DNA of 64,000 nucleotides from Oceanobacillus bengalensis (lineage in GTDB: Bacteria; Bacillota; Bacilli; Bacillales; Amphibacillaceae). The stretch is taken from NCBI RefSeq assembly GCF_003628445.1, contig NZ_RBZO01000011.1, forward strand, positions 58,586 to 122,585, given 5' to 3'. Of the stretch, positions 8,264-17,927 are shown in pieces; position 1 is the first letter of the stretch, and the number at the start of each line of letters is the position of its first letter. The notes under the pieces were generated by a model. That model was not told where the DNA came from. It ran no database searches and saw nothing but the letters and a program-made list of their open reading frames with translations. The position numbers and the translations under genes were made by a program.

Positions 8264-9877
8264 CTAATTGGGTAGTTTAGCCTTCACATCTTCTCTTAAT
8301 TGACGTTTTAAAAACTTGCCAACAGATGTTTTTGGAATTTCATCTAAAAATAAAATAGCATCAGGTATCCAATATTTTGGAAATTGTGGTGTGATGAATC
8401 TTAATAGTTCCTGTTCCAAGCTGGAATTCGTATATCCCTCTTTTAAAACAACACACGCAACTGGTCTTTCCTGCCATTTAACACTAGGAATAGCAACAAC
8501 ACACGCCTCTAAAACAGCTTCATGCGCCATCAGAGCATTTTCAATTTCTACAGAGGAAATCCATTCACCACCACTTTTAATTAAATCCTTTGTTCGGTCG
8601 ACAATTTTTATCGTACCTTCTTTATCAACGGTTACAACGTCTCCAGTATGAAACCAACCATCTACAAAGGCGTTTTCACTCCGATTATCTTTATAATATT
8701 CATTTGCAATCCAATTTCCTCGGAGTAATAGTTCTCCCATTTCCTGGTCATTCCAAGAAACTTCTTTTCCGTCATTTCCGATTACTTTCATTTCTAATCC
8801 TGGTACGAGGATGCCTTGTCTTGAACGTTCTTGCAACTTATCTTCATCAGATAATTCTAGTTGGTAGCTCTTTAATCGAGAGAAGGTTACGAGTGGTGTT
8901 GTTTCGGTCGCACCATATGCATGATAGAATGGGATATTGTATTTTTGTTCAAAGGTTTTAATTAGACCTAATGGGGCAGCTGATCCACCACATAATACAG
9001 CTCTTAAACTACTCGTATCGTAGTTTCCTTTCTCTAATACCTGTAACAATCCAATCCAGATAGTTGGTACACCTGCTGTTATTGTTACTTTATATTTCTC
9101 GATGAATTCTGCTAAACGCTGTGGTGTAAATCGTGGACCAGGAAATACTTGTGTCGTCCCAAACCATGTACAAGCAAAGGGTGTTCCCCATGCATTTACA
9201 TGAAATTGTGGAACAACTGGCATGGCTACGTCTGATTCGGATATTGCTGCTGAATCAGCAAGTCCGAGTGCATAACTATGCAATACAATTCCGCGATGTG
9301 TATAGAGAACTCCCTTTGGCTTTCCGGTTGTTGCAGACGTATAGCACATTCCAGCGGGATCATTTTCATTAATATTAGTAGAAAATGGATAGGTTGGATC
9401 TCCGTCTGCTATTAATTCCTCATAAGAGTATAGAGACTGAATACTAGATTCTGGGAGATTTTTCTTATCTGTCATAATAACAAATGTTTTAACCGTTTTT
9501 AGATGTGGATGGATTTTCTCAATTAGAGGGAAAATATCCTCGTCTATAAATAGAATTTTGTCTTCGGCATGGTTGATAATGTAAATGATATGCTCAGGTG
9601 AGAGGCGAATATTTATCGTGTGTAAAACTGCATTGATTCCTGGTGCTGCAAAGTAGACTTCCAGGTGCCTATGATGATTCCATGCAAGTGTTCCCACACG
9701 GTCTCCTTTCATTACACCGAGGGTATTTAGGGTGCTCATGAGACGTCTGGTGCGTTTACCAACATCAGCATAAGTAAGTGTATGGATTTTATCATGTGTT
9801 TGCGAAATAACTTCCTTCTCAGGGAAGAATTTTTCCGCATGCTCTAGCATAGATCCAACAGTTAACGGGACATGCAT
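8264..9877 (-). CDS. Long/medium-chain fatty acid-CoA ligase (AMP-binding)
   Basis: A 537-residue acyl-adenylate/CoA-forming enzyme that activates fatty acids with ATP and CoA. Motifs seen: P-loop-like YTSATTGKPKG near residue 185, the adenine-site motif YHAYGATETTP near 325, and the hinge/catalytic region DRTKDLIKSGGEWIS near 425, with the C-terminal lysine in PKTSVGKFLKR. The overall pattern resembles the AlkK-like long-chain ligases. Start: ATG at 9877 has AAAGGAG 12 bases upstream; a GTG at 9880 is an equally good alternative, and the frame open to 9925 lacks a ribosome site. It is a single gene, convergent with opp; the substrate chain length is not determinable here. Confidence 0.9.
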   Translation of the reverse strand: MHVPLTVGSMLEHAEKFFPEKEVISQTHDKIHTLTYADVGKRTRRLMSTLNTLGVMKGDRVGTLAWNHHRHLEVYFAAPGINAVLHTINIRLSPEHIIYIINHAEDKILFIDEDIFPLIEKIHPHLKTVKTFVIMTDKKNLPESSIQSLYSYEELIADGDPTYPFSTNINENDPAGMCYTSATTGKPKGVLYTHRGIVLHSYALGLADSAAISESDVAMPVVPQFHVNAWGTPFACTWFGTTQVFPGPRFTPQRLAEFIEKYKVTITAGVPTIWIGLLQVLEKGNYDTSSLRAVLCGGSAAPLGLIKTFEQKYNIPFYHAYGATETTPLVTFSRLKSYQLELSDEDKLQERSRQGILVPGLEMKVIGNDGKEVSWNDQEMGELLLRGNWIANEYYKDNRSENAFVDGWFHTGDVVTVDKEGTIKIVDRTKDLIKSGGEWISSVEIENALMAHEAVLEACVVAIPSVKWQERPVACVVLKEGYTNSSLEQELLRFITPQFPKYWIPDAILFLDEIPKTSVGKFLKRQLREDVKAKLPN

Positions 9878-9986
9878 CACAAAAACCAACTCCTTTATTG
9901 TGGCCAAGTAGTACATTATATGCAATTTGATGTAGGAATTATGTTGTATTTTTTTCTACTATTGTTATATTGCAGATAAGTATGAG

Positions 9987-10016
9987 TTGACAATAATGTG
10001 ATTTCTGTAATAGAAT
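9987..10016 (+). promoter_or_regulatory. SigA-type promoter of TAXI-TRAP operon
   Basis: TTGACA (9987-9992), 18-base spacer, TAGAAT (10011-10016), about 40 bases before the binding-protein start. Confidence 0.65.
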
Positions 10017-10055
10017 AGAAAAAACGACTAAAAATACATAAAAAGGGGATTTTTT

Positions 10056-11072
10056 ATGAGAATGAAAACGCTTTTATCAGTTGCTATGTTATTATTACTT
10101 GCTATGGTTCTAGTCGCTTGTGGTGGCGGTGATAGTGAAGGGGAAACAGATAGTGATTCAGGCAATGAAGAAGGGGCAGCTTCTGAGGGTGGAGACTCTC
10201 CGGAGTTCTTAAATTTATTAACTGGTGGTACAAGTGGTACATATTATCCGCTAGGTGGGGAAATGGCCACAATTATATCAGATGAAACTGGTATCCAAAC
10301 AGATGCCCAGTCATCAAATGCTTCTGCAGATAATGTAATTGCTGTTCAAGAAGGAGATGCAGAACTTGCATTCGTTCAAACAGATGTTATGGCAAATGCT
10401 GCTGAAGGAACAAATGCTTTTGAGGGAAATGTAGTTGATAATGTACTAGGTTTAGGTTCACTATATCCTGAAACGATTCAAATCGTTACATCGGCAGATT
10501 CAGGTATTACATCTGTTGAAGATTTAGCAGGAAAAACAGTTTCAGTAGGTGCTCCAGGTTCTGGAACGTATATTAATGCAGAACAAATTCTTGAAATTCA
10601 TGGTATGACAATGGATGATATCGAGGCGCAAAATTTGGACTTTGGTGAATCTACTGGAGGAATTCAAGATGGAAACATCGATGCAGCATTTATCACAGCT
10701 GGTACTCCAACAGGTGCTGTTGAAGGTTTAGGTGCTACTACAGACGTAAGAATCGTTCCAATTGCACAGGATAAGATTGATGCATTGGTAGAACAGTATC
10801 CTTACTATGCTGCAGATACAATTCCTGCTGGTACGTATGGTGGTATTGATGAAGAGATAAACACAGTTGCTGTACTTGCAATGATCGTAGTGACCGATAG
10901 TTTATCAGAAGATGTCGTTTATGATATTACAAAAGCATTATATGATAACGTTGATAGTATTACACATGCTAAAGGTGAATTAATTACAAAAGAAAGTGCT
11001 TTAGATGGTATTGGAATCGATCTTCACCCAGGTGCAGAAAAGTACTTTAAAGAAGAAGGGTTACTTGAATAA
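10056..11072 (+). CDS. TRAP transporter solute receptor, TAXI family (lipoprotein)
   Basis: A 338-residue extracytoplasmic receptor. The signal peptide ends in LVAC with lipid-attached Cys at residue 22, followed by a glycine/acid-rich linker to about residue 50. The TAXI fold then begins with the signature region LLTGGTSGTYYPLGGEMA, with downstream hallmarks DLAGKTVSVGAPGSGT and AAFITAGTPTGAV. TAXI receptors capture small organic acids or amino acids such as glutamate for ion-driven import; the exact ligand cannot be read. AAAAGGGG precedes the start; a second ATG two codons later is possible. A terminator-like hairpin separates it from the permease genes, allowing receptor excess. Confidence 0.93.
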   Translation: MRMKTLLSVAMLLLLAMVLVACGGGDSEGETDSDSGNEEGAASEGGDSPEFLNLLTGGTSGTYYPLGGEMATIISDETGIQTDAQSSNASADNVIAVQEGDAELAFVQTDVMANAAEGTNAFEGNVVDNVLGLGSLYPETIQIVTSADSGITSVEDLAGKTVSVGAPGSGTYINAEQILEIHGMTMDDIEAQNLDFGESTGGIQDGNIDAAFITAGTPTGAVEGLGATTDVRIVPIAQDKIDALVEQYPYYAADTIPAGTYGGIDEEINTVAVLAMIVVTDSLSEDVVYDITKALYDNVDSITHAKGELITKESALDGIGIDLHPGAEKYFKEEGLLE

Positions 11073-11090
11073 ATTAAAATAATAAATTAT

Positions 11091-11140
11091 ATGGCCGGCT
11101 GGTAATCCTATTCTAATAGGTGTTTGCTGCCGGCTATTTT
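11091..11140 (+). terminator. Hairpin between TAXI receptor and DUF1850 gene
   Basis: Outer stem ATGGCCGGC with GCCGGCTAT and an inner CCTATT/AATAGG stem, followed by TTTTATG. It is probably a partial terminator inside the operon. Confidence 0.65.
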
Positions 11141-11194
11141 ATGTTCCAATTAAATAGCATAAAATGACATAACGAATGAATAGGTGGATGCTTG

Positions 11195-11728
11195 ATGAAG
11201 CTACCAAAATTAATACTTCCCTTATTAATTGCGCTACTCCTACTACTCATCCTATTATTCGTTCCATTTCGAACGGCACTCGTATTTTACAAAGAAAATA
11301 CAAGTACGGTGGAGGCGCTTCTACCGATTAAACAGGGTGAAACCTTCCAAATTATTTTTAAGCATTCCATCCATTTAACGGATGTAGTTGAGAAATACAA
11401 GATTACTAGTGACCTTAACATACAGCAATATGAATTTGTATATGAGGAGTTTGGGATTGGAATGCCTTCAAATGCTGAAGAAGGAGAAACGTTTGAATAT
11501 ATTGACGGGAAATATTATATAAAGAATATGAGCAATATTTTTCCTACCATGAACATACGTAATGGTAAGACGGTTTCAGAACATCGATTAGTATGGGGAA
11601 CAGAGGAAAATGAAGAAGCACATATGGTTTGGTTTAATGATTACTTTGAACCGGGTGCTTGGTTTACTGTTAAAGTGGAAAGATTATCACTTTGGGATTA
11701 CTTGAAAGGAGTGAAAATACATGAGTGA
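11195..11728 (+). CDS. DUF1850 protein, TRAP-TAXI accessory
   Basis: A 177-residue protein with one N-terminal membrane anchor (residues 5-27) and an extracytoplasmic domain containing FKHSIHLTDVVEKYKI and EFGIGMPSNAEEG, the pattern of DUF1850. Genes of this family habitually sit between TAXI receptors and fused TRAP permeases; their biochemical role is unknown, possibly assembly or receptor docking. TAGGTGG lies 7 bases before the ATG at 11195; a TTG at 11192 is the alternative. Its 3' end overlaps the permease start by 8 bases, indicating coupled translation. Confidence 0.87.
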   Translation: MKLPKLILPLLIALLLLLILLFVPFRTALVFYKENTSTVEALLPIKQGETFQIIFKHSIHLTDVVEKYKITSDLNIQQYEFVYEEFGIGMPSNAEEGETFEYIDGKYYIKNMSNIFPTMNIRNGKTVSEHRLVWGTEENEEAHMVWFNDYFEPGAWFTVKVERLSLWDYLKGVKIHE

Positions 11729-13745
11729 GAATAAAGGAAACGTAGAACTAACAGAGGAAGAACAACAAAAACTGATGGAGAAGTATGATGCTGAGTCAAA
11801 TACACGTAAGTTGACAGGTGTTGCTGGATGGATTGTATTTTTTACGCTCATTGCATTTTCTCTATTCCAATTATATACTGGTGCATTTGGTGCCTACACA
11901 GCTTACATACAACGAACCGTCCACTTAGGCTTTGCTTTAGCGCTAATATTTCTACTATTTCCTGCAAGAAGAGGTACAAAGAAAAATACGGTTGCATGGT
12001 ATGACTGGATTTTAGTTATCTTATCCATCGTTGTTACTGCATACTGGCCAGTGTTCTACGATATGTTGGTCCAGCAAATTGGTGGAATTGAATTAGTACA
12101 AGTTATTATAGGTGGTTTAGCGATATTGCTAGTCTTAGAGGCTGCTAGACGTGCTGTTGGTCTCCCAATTGTAATTATTGCAGTTGTCTTCCTTCTGTAT
12201 GCAATATTTGGACCGCAAATGCCAGGAATGTTAGCACATCGTGGGCTAAGTTTAGAGCAACTTGTTGATACAATGTTCTTTACAACAGAGGGTATTCTTG
12301 GTACACCGTTGCAGGTATCTTCTACGTATATTTTCTTGTTCCTATTATTTGGTGCATTCTTAGTACAGACTGGTGTTGGACTATACTTCAATGATTTGGC
12401 ACTTGCAATTGCTGGTCGCCGTGTCGGTGGCCCTGCTAAGGTAGCAATCTTTTCGAGTGCGCTAAATGGTACAATCTCAGGAAGCTCAGTTGCGAATACT
12501 GTTACAACAGGCGCATATACAATCCCAATGATGAAACGGCTAGGTTACAGGCCGAATTTTGCTGGTGCTGTTGAAGCTGCTTCTTCTACTGGTGGACAAA
12601 TTATGCCTCCAATTATGGGTGCTGCCGCATTTCTAATGATTGAATTCGCAGGTGTACCATATTGGGAAATTGCAAAGGCTGCTGTAATACCAGCAATTTT
12701 ATACTTTTCAGGAATTTGGATTATGACACACTTGGAAGCGAAAAGAGTTGGACTTCTTGGGTTGCCTAAAGAGGAAATTCCGAATAAAAAGGAAGTATTC
12801 AAGAAATTATATCTACTACTTCCAATCCTAGCAATTGTCTATTTGTTATTTGCTGGATATAGTATTGAAAGAACTGCGATATACGGTATCCTTATTACAA
12901 TTGGTGTTAGTTTGTTAAGAAAAGATACAAATATGTTCCTGGAAAATAATAAGTTTACACTTCGTAAATTAATTGACGCTCTAACATCTGGGGCTCGTAC
13001 TGCATTAGGTGTTGCAGCAGCTACTGCAAGTGCAGGTATTATTGTAGGGGTAGTAACGAAAACTGGTTTAGGTTTGAAACTTGGTAATGGACTTGTTGAT
13101 ATGGCTGCAGGTATTGCAAATTCCCCGCAAACATTGTTGCTATTAACCTTATTCTTTACAATGGTTACATCCATTATCCTAGGAATGGGTTCACCAACAA
13201 CGGCAAACTATATTATTACATCAACCATTGCACTGCCTGCAATTATGGCCTTGGTTGATCAACATGAATTTGCGATTCCGGTGTTAGCTGCACATATGTT
13301 TGTATTCTATTTCGGTATTGTTGCAGATATAACACCACCAGTAGCACTAGCTGCTTTTGCAGCATCGGGTATATCTGGTGGGGAACCAATTCGAACTGGA
13401 TTCAATGCATCTAAATTAGCTATCGCGGCATTTATCATTCCATATATGTTCGTGCTTGAGCCACAATTGTTAATGATTGATGTGACGGCTGGTGGGATGA
13501 TTTGGATACTGATTACTGCCATTACGGGAATGATAGCAATTGGAGCTGGATTAATTGGTTTCTGGTATAGAAAATTACACTGGATTGAGAGAATTATCAC
13601 GGTTGTAACTGGTCTACTTTTAATGTATCCTGAAGGCAATTCAGATTTTATAGGACTAGGGCTCTTTGTAGTTCTTGTCATTATACAATTTATGAGTAGA
13701 ACAGATAAACCCACTAAAGGTAAAACGCAACAAGCGAATGCGTAA
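11721..13745 (+). CDS. TRAP transporter fused permease (4TM/12TM)
   Basis: A 674-residue integral membrane protein in which the small (DctQ-like, residues about 35-165) and large (DctM-like, about 170-640) TRAP subunits are fused, as is standard for the TAXI subclass. It imports the ligand delivered by the receptor using an ion gradient. Conserved stretches include SSTGGQIMPPIMGAAAF and GMGSPTTANYI in the two halves of the large subunit, and ADITPPVALAAFAASGISG. GAAAGGAG lies inside the end of the DUF1850 gene, 9 bases before the ATG. It is the last gene of the operon; a terminator follows. Confidence 0.94.
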   Translation: MSENKGNVELTEEEQQKLMEKYDAESNTRKLTGVAGWIVFFTLIAFSLFQLYTGAFGAYTAYIQRTVHLGFALALIFLLFPARRGTKKNTVAWYDWILVILSIVVTAYWPVFYDMLVQQIGGIELVQVIIGGLAILLVLEAARRAVGLPIVIIAVVFLLYAIFGPQMPGMLAHRGLSLEQLVDTMFFTTEGILGTPLQVSSTYIFLFLLFGAFLVQTGVGLYFNDLALAIAGRRVGGPAKVAIFSSALNGTISGSSVANTVTTGAYTIPMMKRLGYRPNFAGAVEAASSTGGQIMPPIMGAAAFLMIEFAGVPYWEIAKAAVIPAILYFSGIWIMTHLEAKRVGLLGLPKEEIPNKKEVFKKLYLLLPILAIVYLLFAGYSIERTAIYGILITIGVSLLRKDTNMFLENNKFTLRKLIDALTSGARTALGVAAATASAGIIVGVVTKTGLGLKLGNGLVDMAAGIANSPQTLLLLTLFFTMVTSIILGMGSPTTANYIITSTIALPAIMALVDQHEFAIPVLAAHMFVFYFGIVADITPPVALAAFAASGISGGEPIRTGFNASKLAIAAFIIPYMFVLEPQLLMIDVTAGGMIWILITAITGMIAIGAGLIGFWYRKLHWIERIITVVTGLLLMYPEGNSDFIGLGLFVVLVIIQFMSRTDKPTKGKTQQANA

Positions 13746-13750
13746 AGACT

Positions 13751-13782
13751 AAAAAGGTCAGGATATATTCCTGGCCTTTTTA
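13751..13782 (+). terminator. Intrinsic terminator of TRAP operon
   Basis: A 12-bp stem (AAAAGGTCAGGA with TCCTGGCCTTTT, one G-T pair), 5-base loop, T-rich tail. Confidence 0.88.
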
Positions 13783-13803
13783 CTTGTTGATTGTAGTTGA
13801 ATC

Positions 13804-13902
13804 TTAGGGAATCGACTGAGGAATTTGGGAATAAGCAGAAGAAGGGAGGATACTAGCTGATTAAGTGAATGTATCAGTAGATAGAGCGTAAATATCAGCA
13901 GA
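13804..13902 (+). repeat. Degenerate 20-21-bp tandem repeat
   Basis: About five imperfect units, each closing in a (T)AT(C)AGCAGA-like end: 13804-13820, 13821-13840, 13841-13860, 13861-13881 and 13882-13902. The last two, ending GTATCAGTAGA and ATATCAGCAGA, resemble the ATATCCCGAGA end of the unit in the array at 50561. It lies between the TRAP operon and the MATE gene. Confidence 0.5.
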
Positions 13903-13945
13903 TGGTATAATATAATTGAAATTCACTGATGAAAGTTGGATTTAT

Positions 13946-15283
13946 ATGAAAAAACAGCAACACGATTTTACACAAGGGAATATTCTAAAACAACTTATCT
14001 TCTTCTCGTGGCCAATTATGTTTACGAATCTACTGCAAACTTCCTATCAATTTATAGATAGCTTATGGATTGGTAATTTATTAGGTGCAAATGCACTTGG
14101 GGCAGTTGCGGTTTCTAGTACGATTATTTTCACCGTTCTCTCTTTCGTAATCGGTTTGAACAATGCAGCGTTAACGATATTATCGCAGCAAAAAGGACGT
14201 GATAATGAAGAAGGGTTAGAACGTTATTTAAATGCGTTTGTCGTTATTCTTACAACAATTGCCGTGCTTTTAGGTTCGATTGGTTTTGTATTTGCTGAGG
14301 GTTTCTTGAATCTATTAGGTACCCCAGAAAGTATGCTAGCTGAAGCTACTATATATCTACGCATTAATTTCCTTGGAATTCTTTTCCTATTTGGTTATAA
14401 CTTTATTAGTACCGTACTACGGTCATTGGGTGACAGTAAAACACCGATGCGTTTTGTTATGTTAGCAGTGGGGTTAAATATTGTCCTTGACCCGTTGTTC
14501 ATTTCCGTGTTTAATTGGGGGATTGAAGGGGCTGCAATAGCAACCGTTGTATCCCAAGGGGTCGCATTTTTGTATGGATTAATATATGTTTTGTACAAGA
14601 AGCTAGCACCTTTTCGGATTCCAAGTCTGCCTGCCTGGAAGGAAGTTGGCTTAATCCTTCATTTAGGTATACCATCCGGATTACAAATGGCTGTCATATC
14701 TGCAGGGTCTGCGGCAATTATTAGTGTTGTTACATCATTTGGAGCAGATGCTGTGGCTGGATTTGGAACTGCACAACGTTTAGATAGCTTATTGTTGCTG
14801 CCAGCTCATGCTTTAAGCACAGCGGTTGGAAGCATGGCAGGGCAAAATATTGGTGTGAAAAATTGGGAAAGGGTTCGTGCAATTGCAAAGTATGGAGTTC
14901 TCTATAATTTAGCAATCATGTTTACAATTGCAATCCTTGTTGTCTTTTTTGCTGAATATGGTATTAGATTATTCATTCGCGAGGAAGAAGCTGTTGCATT
15001 CGGAACGAGATATCTTCAAATTATAGCGTTATGTTATCCGTTTCTAGGAATTAACTTTATATTAAATGGAGTTGTTCGTGCAGCAGGTGCAATGTACCAG
15101 GTACTTATTCTTAATATTATCTCATTTTGGATTTTGCGGTTTCCACTTACCGCATTGTTTGCTAACATACTTGGTGAAATAGGGATTGCAATAGGGATGG
15201 GTTCAAGTTTTATTATTAGTAGTCTTTTTGCTTTCCTATACTTCAGGTATGGAAAGTGGAGGAAAAAGGAATTATTTACGTAA
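13946..15283 (+). CDS. MATE family efflux transporter
   Basis: A 445-residue multidrug/toxic-compound exporter with two MatE halves (about residues 15-175 and 235-400) and twelve predicted helices. Typical sequence is seen at SWPIMFTNLLQTSYQFIDSL and, in the second half, GIPSGLQMAVISAGSAAI, GTAQRLDSLLLLPA and GQNIGVKNWERV. Such proteins exchange Na+ or H+ for cationic compounds. The ATG at 13946 was preferred; a TTG at 13916 in frame is possible, but neither has a strong ribosome site. TATAAT-like sequence stands just before the gene without a clear -35. Substrate unknown. Confidence 0.92.
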   Translation: MKKQQHDFTQGNILKQLIFFSWPIMFTNLLQTSYQFIDSLWIGNLLGANALGAVAVSSTIIFTVLSFVIGLNNAALTILSQQKGRDNEEGLERYLNAFVVILTTIAVLLGSIGFVFAEGFLNLLGTPESMLAEATIYLRINFLGILFLFGYNFISTVLRSLGDSKTPMRFVMLAVGLNIVLDPLFISVFNWGIEGAAIATVVSQGVAFLYGLIYVLYKKLAPFRIPSLPAWKEVGLILHLGIPSGLQMAVISAGSAAIISVVTSFGADAVAGFGTAQRLDSLLLLPAHALSTAVGSMAGQNIGVKNWERVRAIAKYGVLYNLAIMFTIAILVVFFAEYGIRLFIREEEAVAFGTRYLQIIALCYPFLGINFILNGVVRAAGAMYQVLILNIISFWILRFPLTALFANILGEIGIAIGMGSSFIISSLFAFLYFRYGKWRKKELFT

Positions 15284-15294
15284 AATAAATAACA

Positions 15295-15706
15295 TGTGTA
15301 TAAGTTAGGGATAAACTATGGATATCTTTATTCGAATTGTGTATAAGTGGATAACTTTGTGGATAAACTATCATAATTGGAATTTTGGGAAAATATCATT
15401 AAAATGAATATATGTGGGAAATTACTTTAGACATAAGTGATGTTATCCCTTTCAATATATTCATTTGTGATAACAATATAATGATTATCTTTGTAATAGA
15501 TTGTGTATAACCTCAACTTTGTACACAATCTATCTACAATCTGTGTGATATTTTGAGACTGAAGGGGATATAAGAATGAAAGGTAGAAATAGAAAAAGAC
15601 TGGCAGTGTATAAAGCATTCCTAATAGCGGGACTTTTTACTAGCTTGTTTCTAGTAATCTCTATTTTAACCGATAGTGAAAACCGTAATGTGGATAATTA
15701 TCCACA
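15295..15706 (+). promoter_or_regulatory. Cluster of DnaA boxes
   Basis: Exact matches to TGTGNATAA occur at 15295, 15338, 15358, 15502 and 15689, and TTATCCACA at 15698. The last two abut as an 18-bp palindrome inside the following gene. One-mismatch sites lie at 15346 (AGTGGATAA) and 15519 (TTGTACACA). The intergenic part (15284-15575) holds no gene. Such density is characteristic of DnaA-binding clusters or origins. Confidence 0.7.
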
Positions 15707-16193
15707 AATAACAGATGAGGTCTTGAATTATCGACCACTTGTGGAAAAATACGCAAAGGAATATGATGTATCTCAATATGTGGATGTGCTTCTTGCGATG
15801 ATGATGCAGGAATCTGCTGGAAAGGGAAATGACCCAATGCAGTCATCTGAGAGCTATTGTGGACAAGTTGGTTGTATTTCCGATCCAGAACGTTCGATTA
15901 AACAAGGAGTCTATTATTTTTCTACTGTATTAAAAGATGCAGAAGGAGATGTAGAACTGGCTATTCAGTCGTATAATTTTGGTAAAGGTTTTATTGATTA
16001 TGTTTTATCAGAAACTGGTCAATATTCACAAGAAGTTGCAATAAATTTTTCACAGAAAATGTATGAAAATGCAGCCGATAAGTCAATCTATACATGTTTG
16101 CGTGAAGGATCAGAAAAATACAATGCTTGTTATGGGGATATCTATTATGTACAGTCTGTAATGGAGTACAGAGAAGTGATAGCTATGAAGTAA
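15576..16193 (+). CDS. Lysozyme-like (CwlT/T4-type muramidase domain) membrane-anchored protein
   Basis: A 205-residue protein with an N-terminal membrane anchor (about residues 11-30) and an extracytoplasmic domain resembling the lysozyme-like domain of CwlT. YDVSQYVDVLLAMMMQESAG contains the probable catalytic glutamate, followed by GNDPMQSSES and AIQSYNFGKGFIDYV. It would cleave the glycan strand of peptidoglycan. CwlT proteins often carry a second NlpC/P60 domain; it is absent here. AAGGGGAT lies before the ATG. Its 5' coding region contains two head-to-head DnaA boxes. Such proteins occur in conjugative elements, but no other conjugation gene is nearby, so it is treated as a chromosomal gene. 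Confidence 0.85.
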   Translation: MKGRNRKRLAVYKAFLIAGLFTSLFLVISILTDSENRNVDNYPQITDEVLNYRPLVEKYAKEYDVSQYVDVLLAMMMQESAGKGNDPMQSSESYCGQVGCISDPERSIKQGVYYFSTVLKDAEGDVELAIQSYNFGKGFIDYVLSETGQYSQEVAINFSQKMYENAADKSIYTCLREGSEKYNACYGDIYYVQSVMEYREVIAMK

Positions 16194-16241
16194 AGAAACT
16201 GATATAATTGACAGACAATAATAAAAATTGGAGGAATGAAC

Positions 16242-16619
16242 ATGTCAAAAGCAATACATACAAATAATGCGCCAGCAGCAATTGGTCCGTATTCTCAAGC
16301 TATTCAAGCAGGGGATTTTGTTTATGTGTCAGGACAAATTCCAATTGACCCAGTAAGTGGTGAGGTTGTAGACGGAATTGAAAAGCAAACAGAGCAAGTA
16401 CTGAAAAATTTACAGGCTATTTTACAAGAAGCAGGAACAGCTTTTGATCAGGTTGTTAAGTTTACGATTTATTTATCAGATATGGAGAACTTTGCTACAG
16501 TTAATGAAATATATGGCGGGGCACTTTCAGAACCATATCCTGCAAGAGCAACAGTTGAAGTTAGTCGCCTGCCAAAAGATGTGTTAATTGAAATGGATGT
16601 TATCGCATATACGAAATGA
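16242..16619 (+). CDS. ridA: RidA family enamine/imine deaminase
   Basis: A 125-residue cytosolic trimeric enzyme that hydrolyses reactive 2-aminoacrylate-type intermediates from PLP enzymes. Family marks are [28 protein letters not shown], and the C-terminal [20 protein letters not shown] with the substrate-binding Arg and the terminal Glu. GGAGG lies 7 bases before the ATG at 16242; an ATG at 16236 is too close to it. It is followed after 16 bases by an alcohol dehydrogenase gene. Confidence 0.95.
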   Translation: MSKAIHTNNAPAAIGPYSQAIQAGDFVYVSGQIPIDPVSGEVVDGIEKQTEQVLKNLQAILQEAGTAFDQVVKFTIYLSDMENFATVNEIYGGALSEPYPARATVEVSRLPKDVLIEMDVIAYTK

Positions 16620-16635
16620 GAGGATGAATGTAGTT

Positions 16636-17805
16636 ATGAATAATTTTGTCTATCAAAATCCTACGAAATTGATCTTTGGGAAAGGGCAACTGGATGTACT
16701 ACCAAAGGAAGTAGAAAAGTACGGAAAGAAAGTACTTCTTGTATATGGTGGCGGTAGTATTAAGCGCAACGGAATTTATGATAATGTTTTAAGTAAATTA
16801 GCTGAAATTGGTGCTGAAGTCCACGAGTTATCAGGTGTAGAACCTAATCCTCGTATTTCCACGGTAAGAGAAGGCGTGGCAATCTGTAAGAAAGAAGGAA
16901 TTGAATTTGTTTTAGCAATTGGGGGCGGGAGTACAATAGACTGTACAAAAGCAATCGCTGTTGGTGCAAAGACAGACGTAGATATGTGGGATGTGGTGAC
17001 GAAGAAAGCAAAGGCAACTGGCGCTTTGCCATTTGGAACGGTTCTAACATTGGCTGCAACCGGTTCTGAGATGAATGCTGGTTCGGTCATTACAAATTGG
17101 GAAATAAATGAAAAACATGGATGGGGTTCAGCTTATTCTTTTCCTAAATTTTCGATACTGGACCCTGAGCATACATTCTCTGTTCCTACTAATCAGACGG
17201 TTTATGGCATCGTAGATATAATGTCTCATGTATTGGAGCATTACTTCCACCAAACAACAAATACACCAATCCAGGATCGCTTCTGTGAAAGTATCCTATT
17301 AACAGTTATTGAAACGGCGCCAAAACTACTTGAGGATTTAGAAAACTATGAGCATCGGGAAACAATCATGCTCGCGGGTACATTGGCATTAAACAATATG
17401 TTGAACATGGGATATCAAGGTGACTGGGCAACACATAATTTGGAACATGCTGTCTCCGCTGTGCATGATATACCACATGGTGGAGGTCTGGCAATCTTAT
17501 TCCCTAACTGGATGAAGCATGTACTGGATGATGAAAATGCCGCGCGTCTTAAACAACTTGCTGTTCGTGTTTTTGATGTGGACCCATCTGGTAAATCTGA
17601 GGAAGAAGTAGCCCTAGAAGGAATTGAGTCATTACGTTCATTCTGGAAGAGTATTGGTGCGCCATCAACATTAGCTGACTACAACATAGATGAAAGCTCT
17701 GTAGAAATAATGGCAGAGAAAACAGTCGTAGCAAGGCCTGAATTCGGGGTATTTAAAAAGTTAGATAAACAAGATTCGATAAAGATTTTTAAAGCGAGTT
17801 TGTAA
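16636..17805 (+). CDS. Iron-containing alcohol dehydrogenase (butanol dehydrogenase-like, YugJ/YugK type)
   Basis: A 390-residue Fe-ADH that reduces aldehydes or oxidises alcohols with NAD(P)H. The nucleotide-binding region shows [14 protein letters not shown] and [15 protein letters not shown]. The metal site is assembled from the aspartate of [14 protein letters not shown] and the histidines of that segment and [16 protein letters not shown]. Length and order match bacillar butanol dehydrogenases. Start: 16636 gives the usual N-terminus ([15 protein letters not shown]) with GAGAGG 12 bases upstream; an ATG at 16624 is too close to it. It is probably cotranscribed with ridA. A hairpin terminator follows at 17928. 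Confidence 0.93.
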   Translation: MNNFVYQNPTKLIFGKGQLDVLPKEVEKYGKKVLLVYGGGSIKRNGIYDNVLSKLAEIGAEVHELSGVEPNPRISTVREGVAICKKEGIEFVLAIGGGSTIDCTKAIAVGAKTDVDMWDVVTKKAKATGALPFGTVLTLAATGSEMNAGSVITNWEINEKHGWGSAYSFPKFSILDPEHTFSVPTNQTVYGIVDIMSHVLEHYFHQTTNTPIQDRFCESILLTVIETAPKLLEDLENYEHRETIMLAGTLALNNMLNMGYQGDWATHNLEHAVSAVHDIPHGGGLAILFPNWMKHVLDDENAARLKQLAVRVFDVDPSGKSEEEVALEGIESLRSFWKSIGAPSTLADYNIDESSVEIMAEKTVVARPEFGVFKKLDKQDSIKIFKASL

Positions 17806-17927
17806 TTATCTGGCTTAAAATGTTGTCGGATATTGAAATATATACAACAATTTCCCAGGAAATATGTCGATAAAAAATTATTTTAGCATATTACTTAGGG
17901 TTGAAACAAAAAATTGCATATCCATAC

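Noticed and set aside
15284..15575. Chromosomal replication origin
   Set aside because: DnaA boxes are present, but no dnaA/dnaN/rnpA/gidB context and no clear AT-rich unwinding trio; a regulatory or titrating cluster is the safer reading.
15576..16193. Prophage or conjugative-element interpretation based on the lysozyme-like gene
   Set aside because: No integrase, relaxase, holin or structural genes nearby; neighbours are ordinary metabolic genes.
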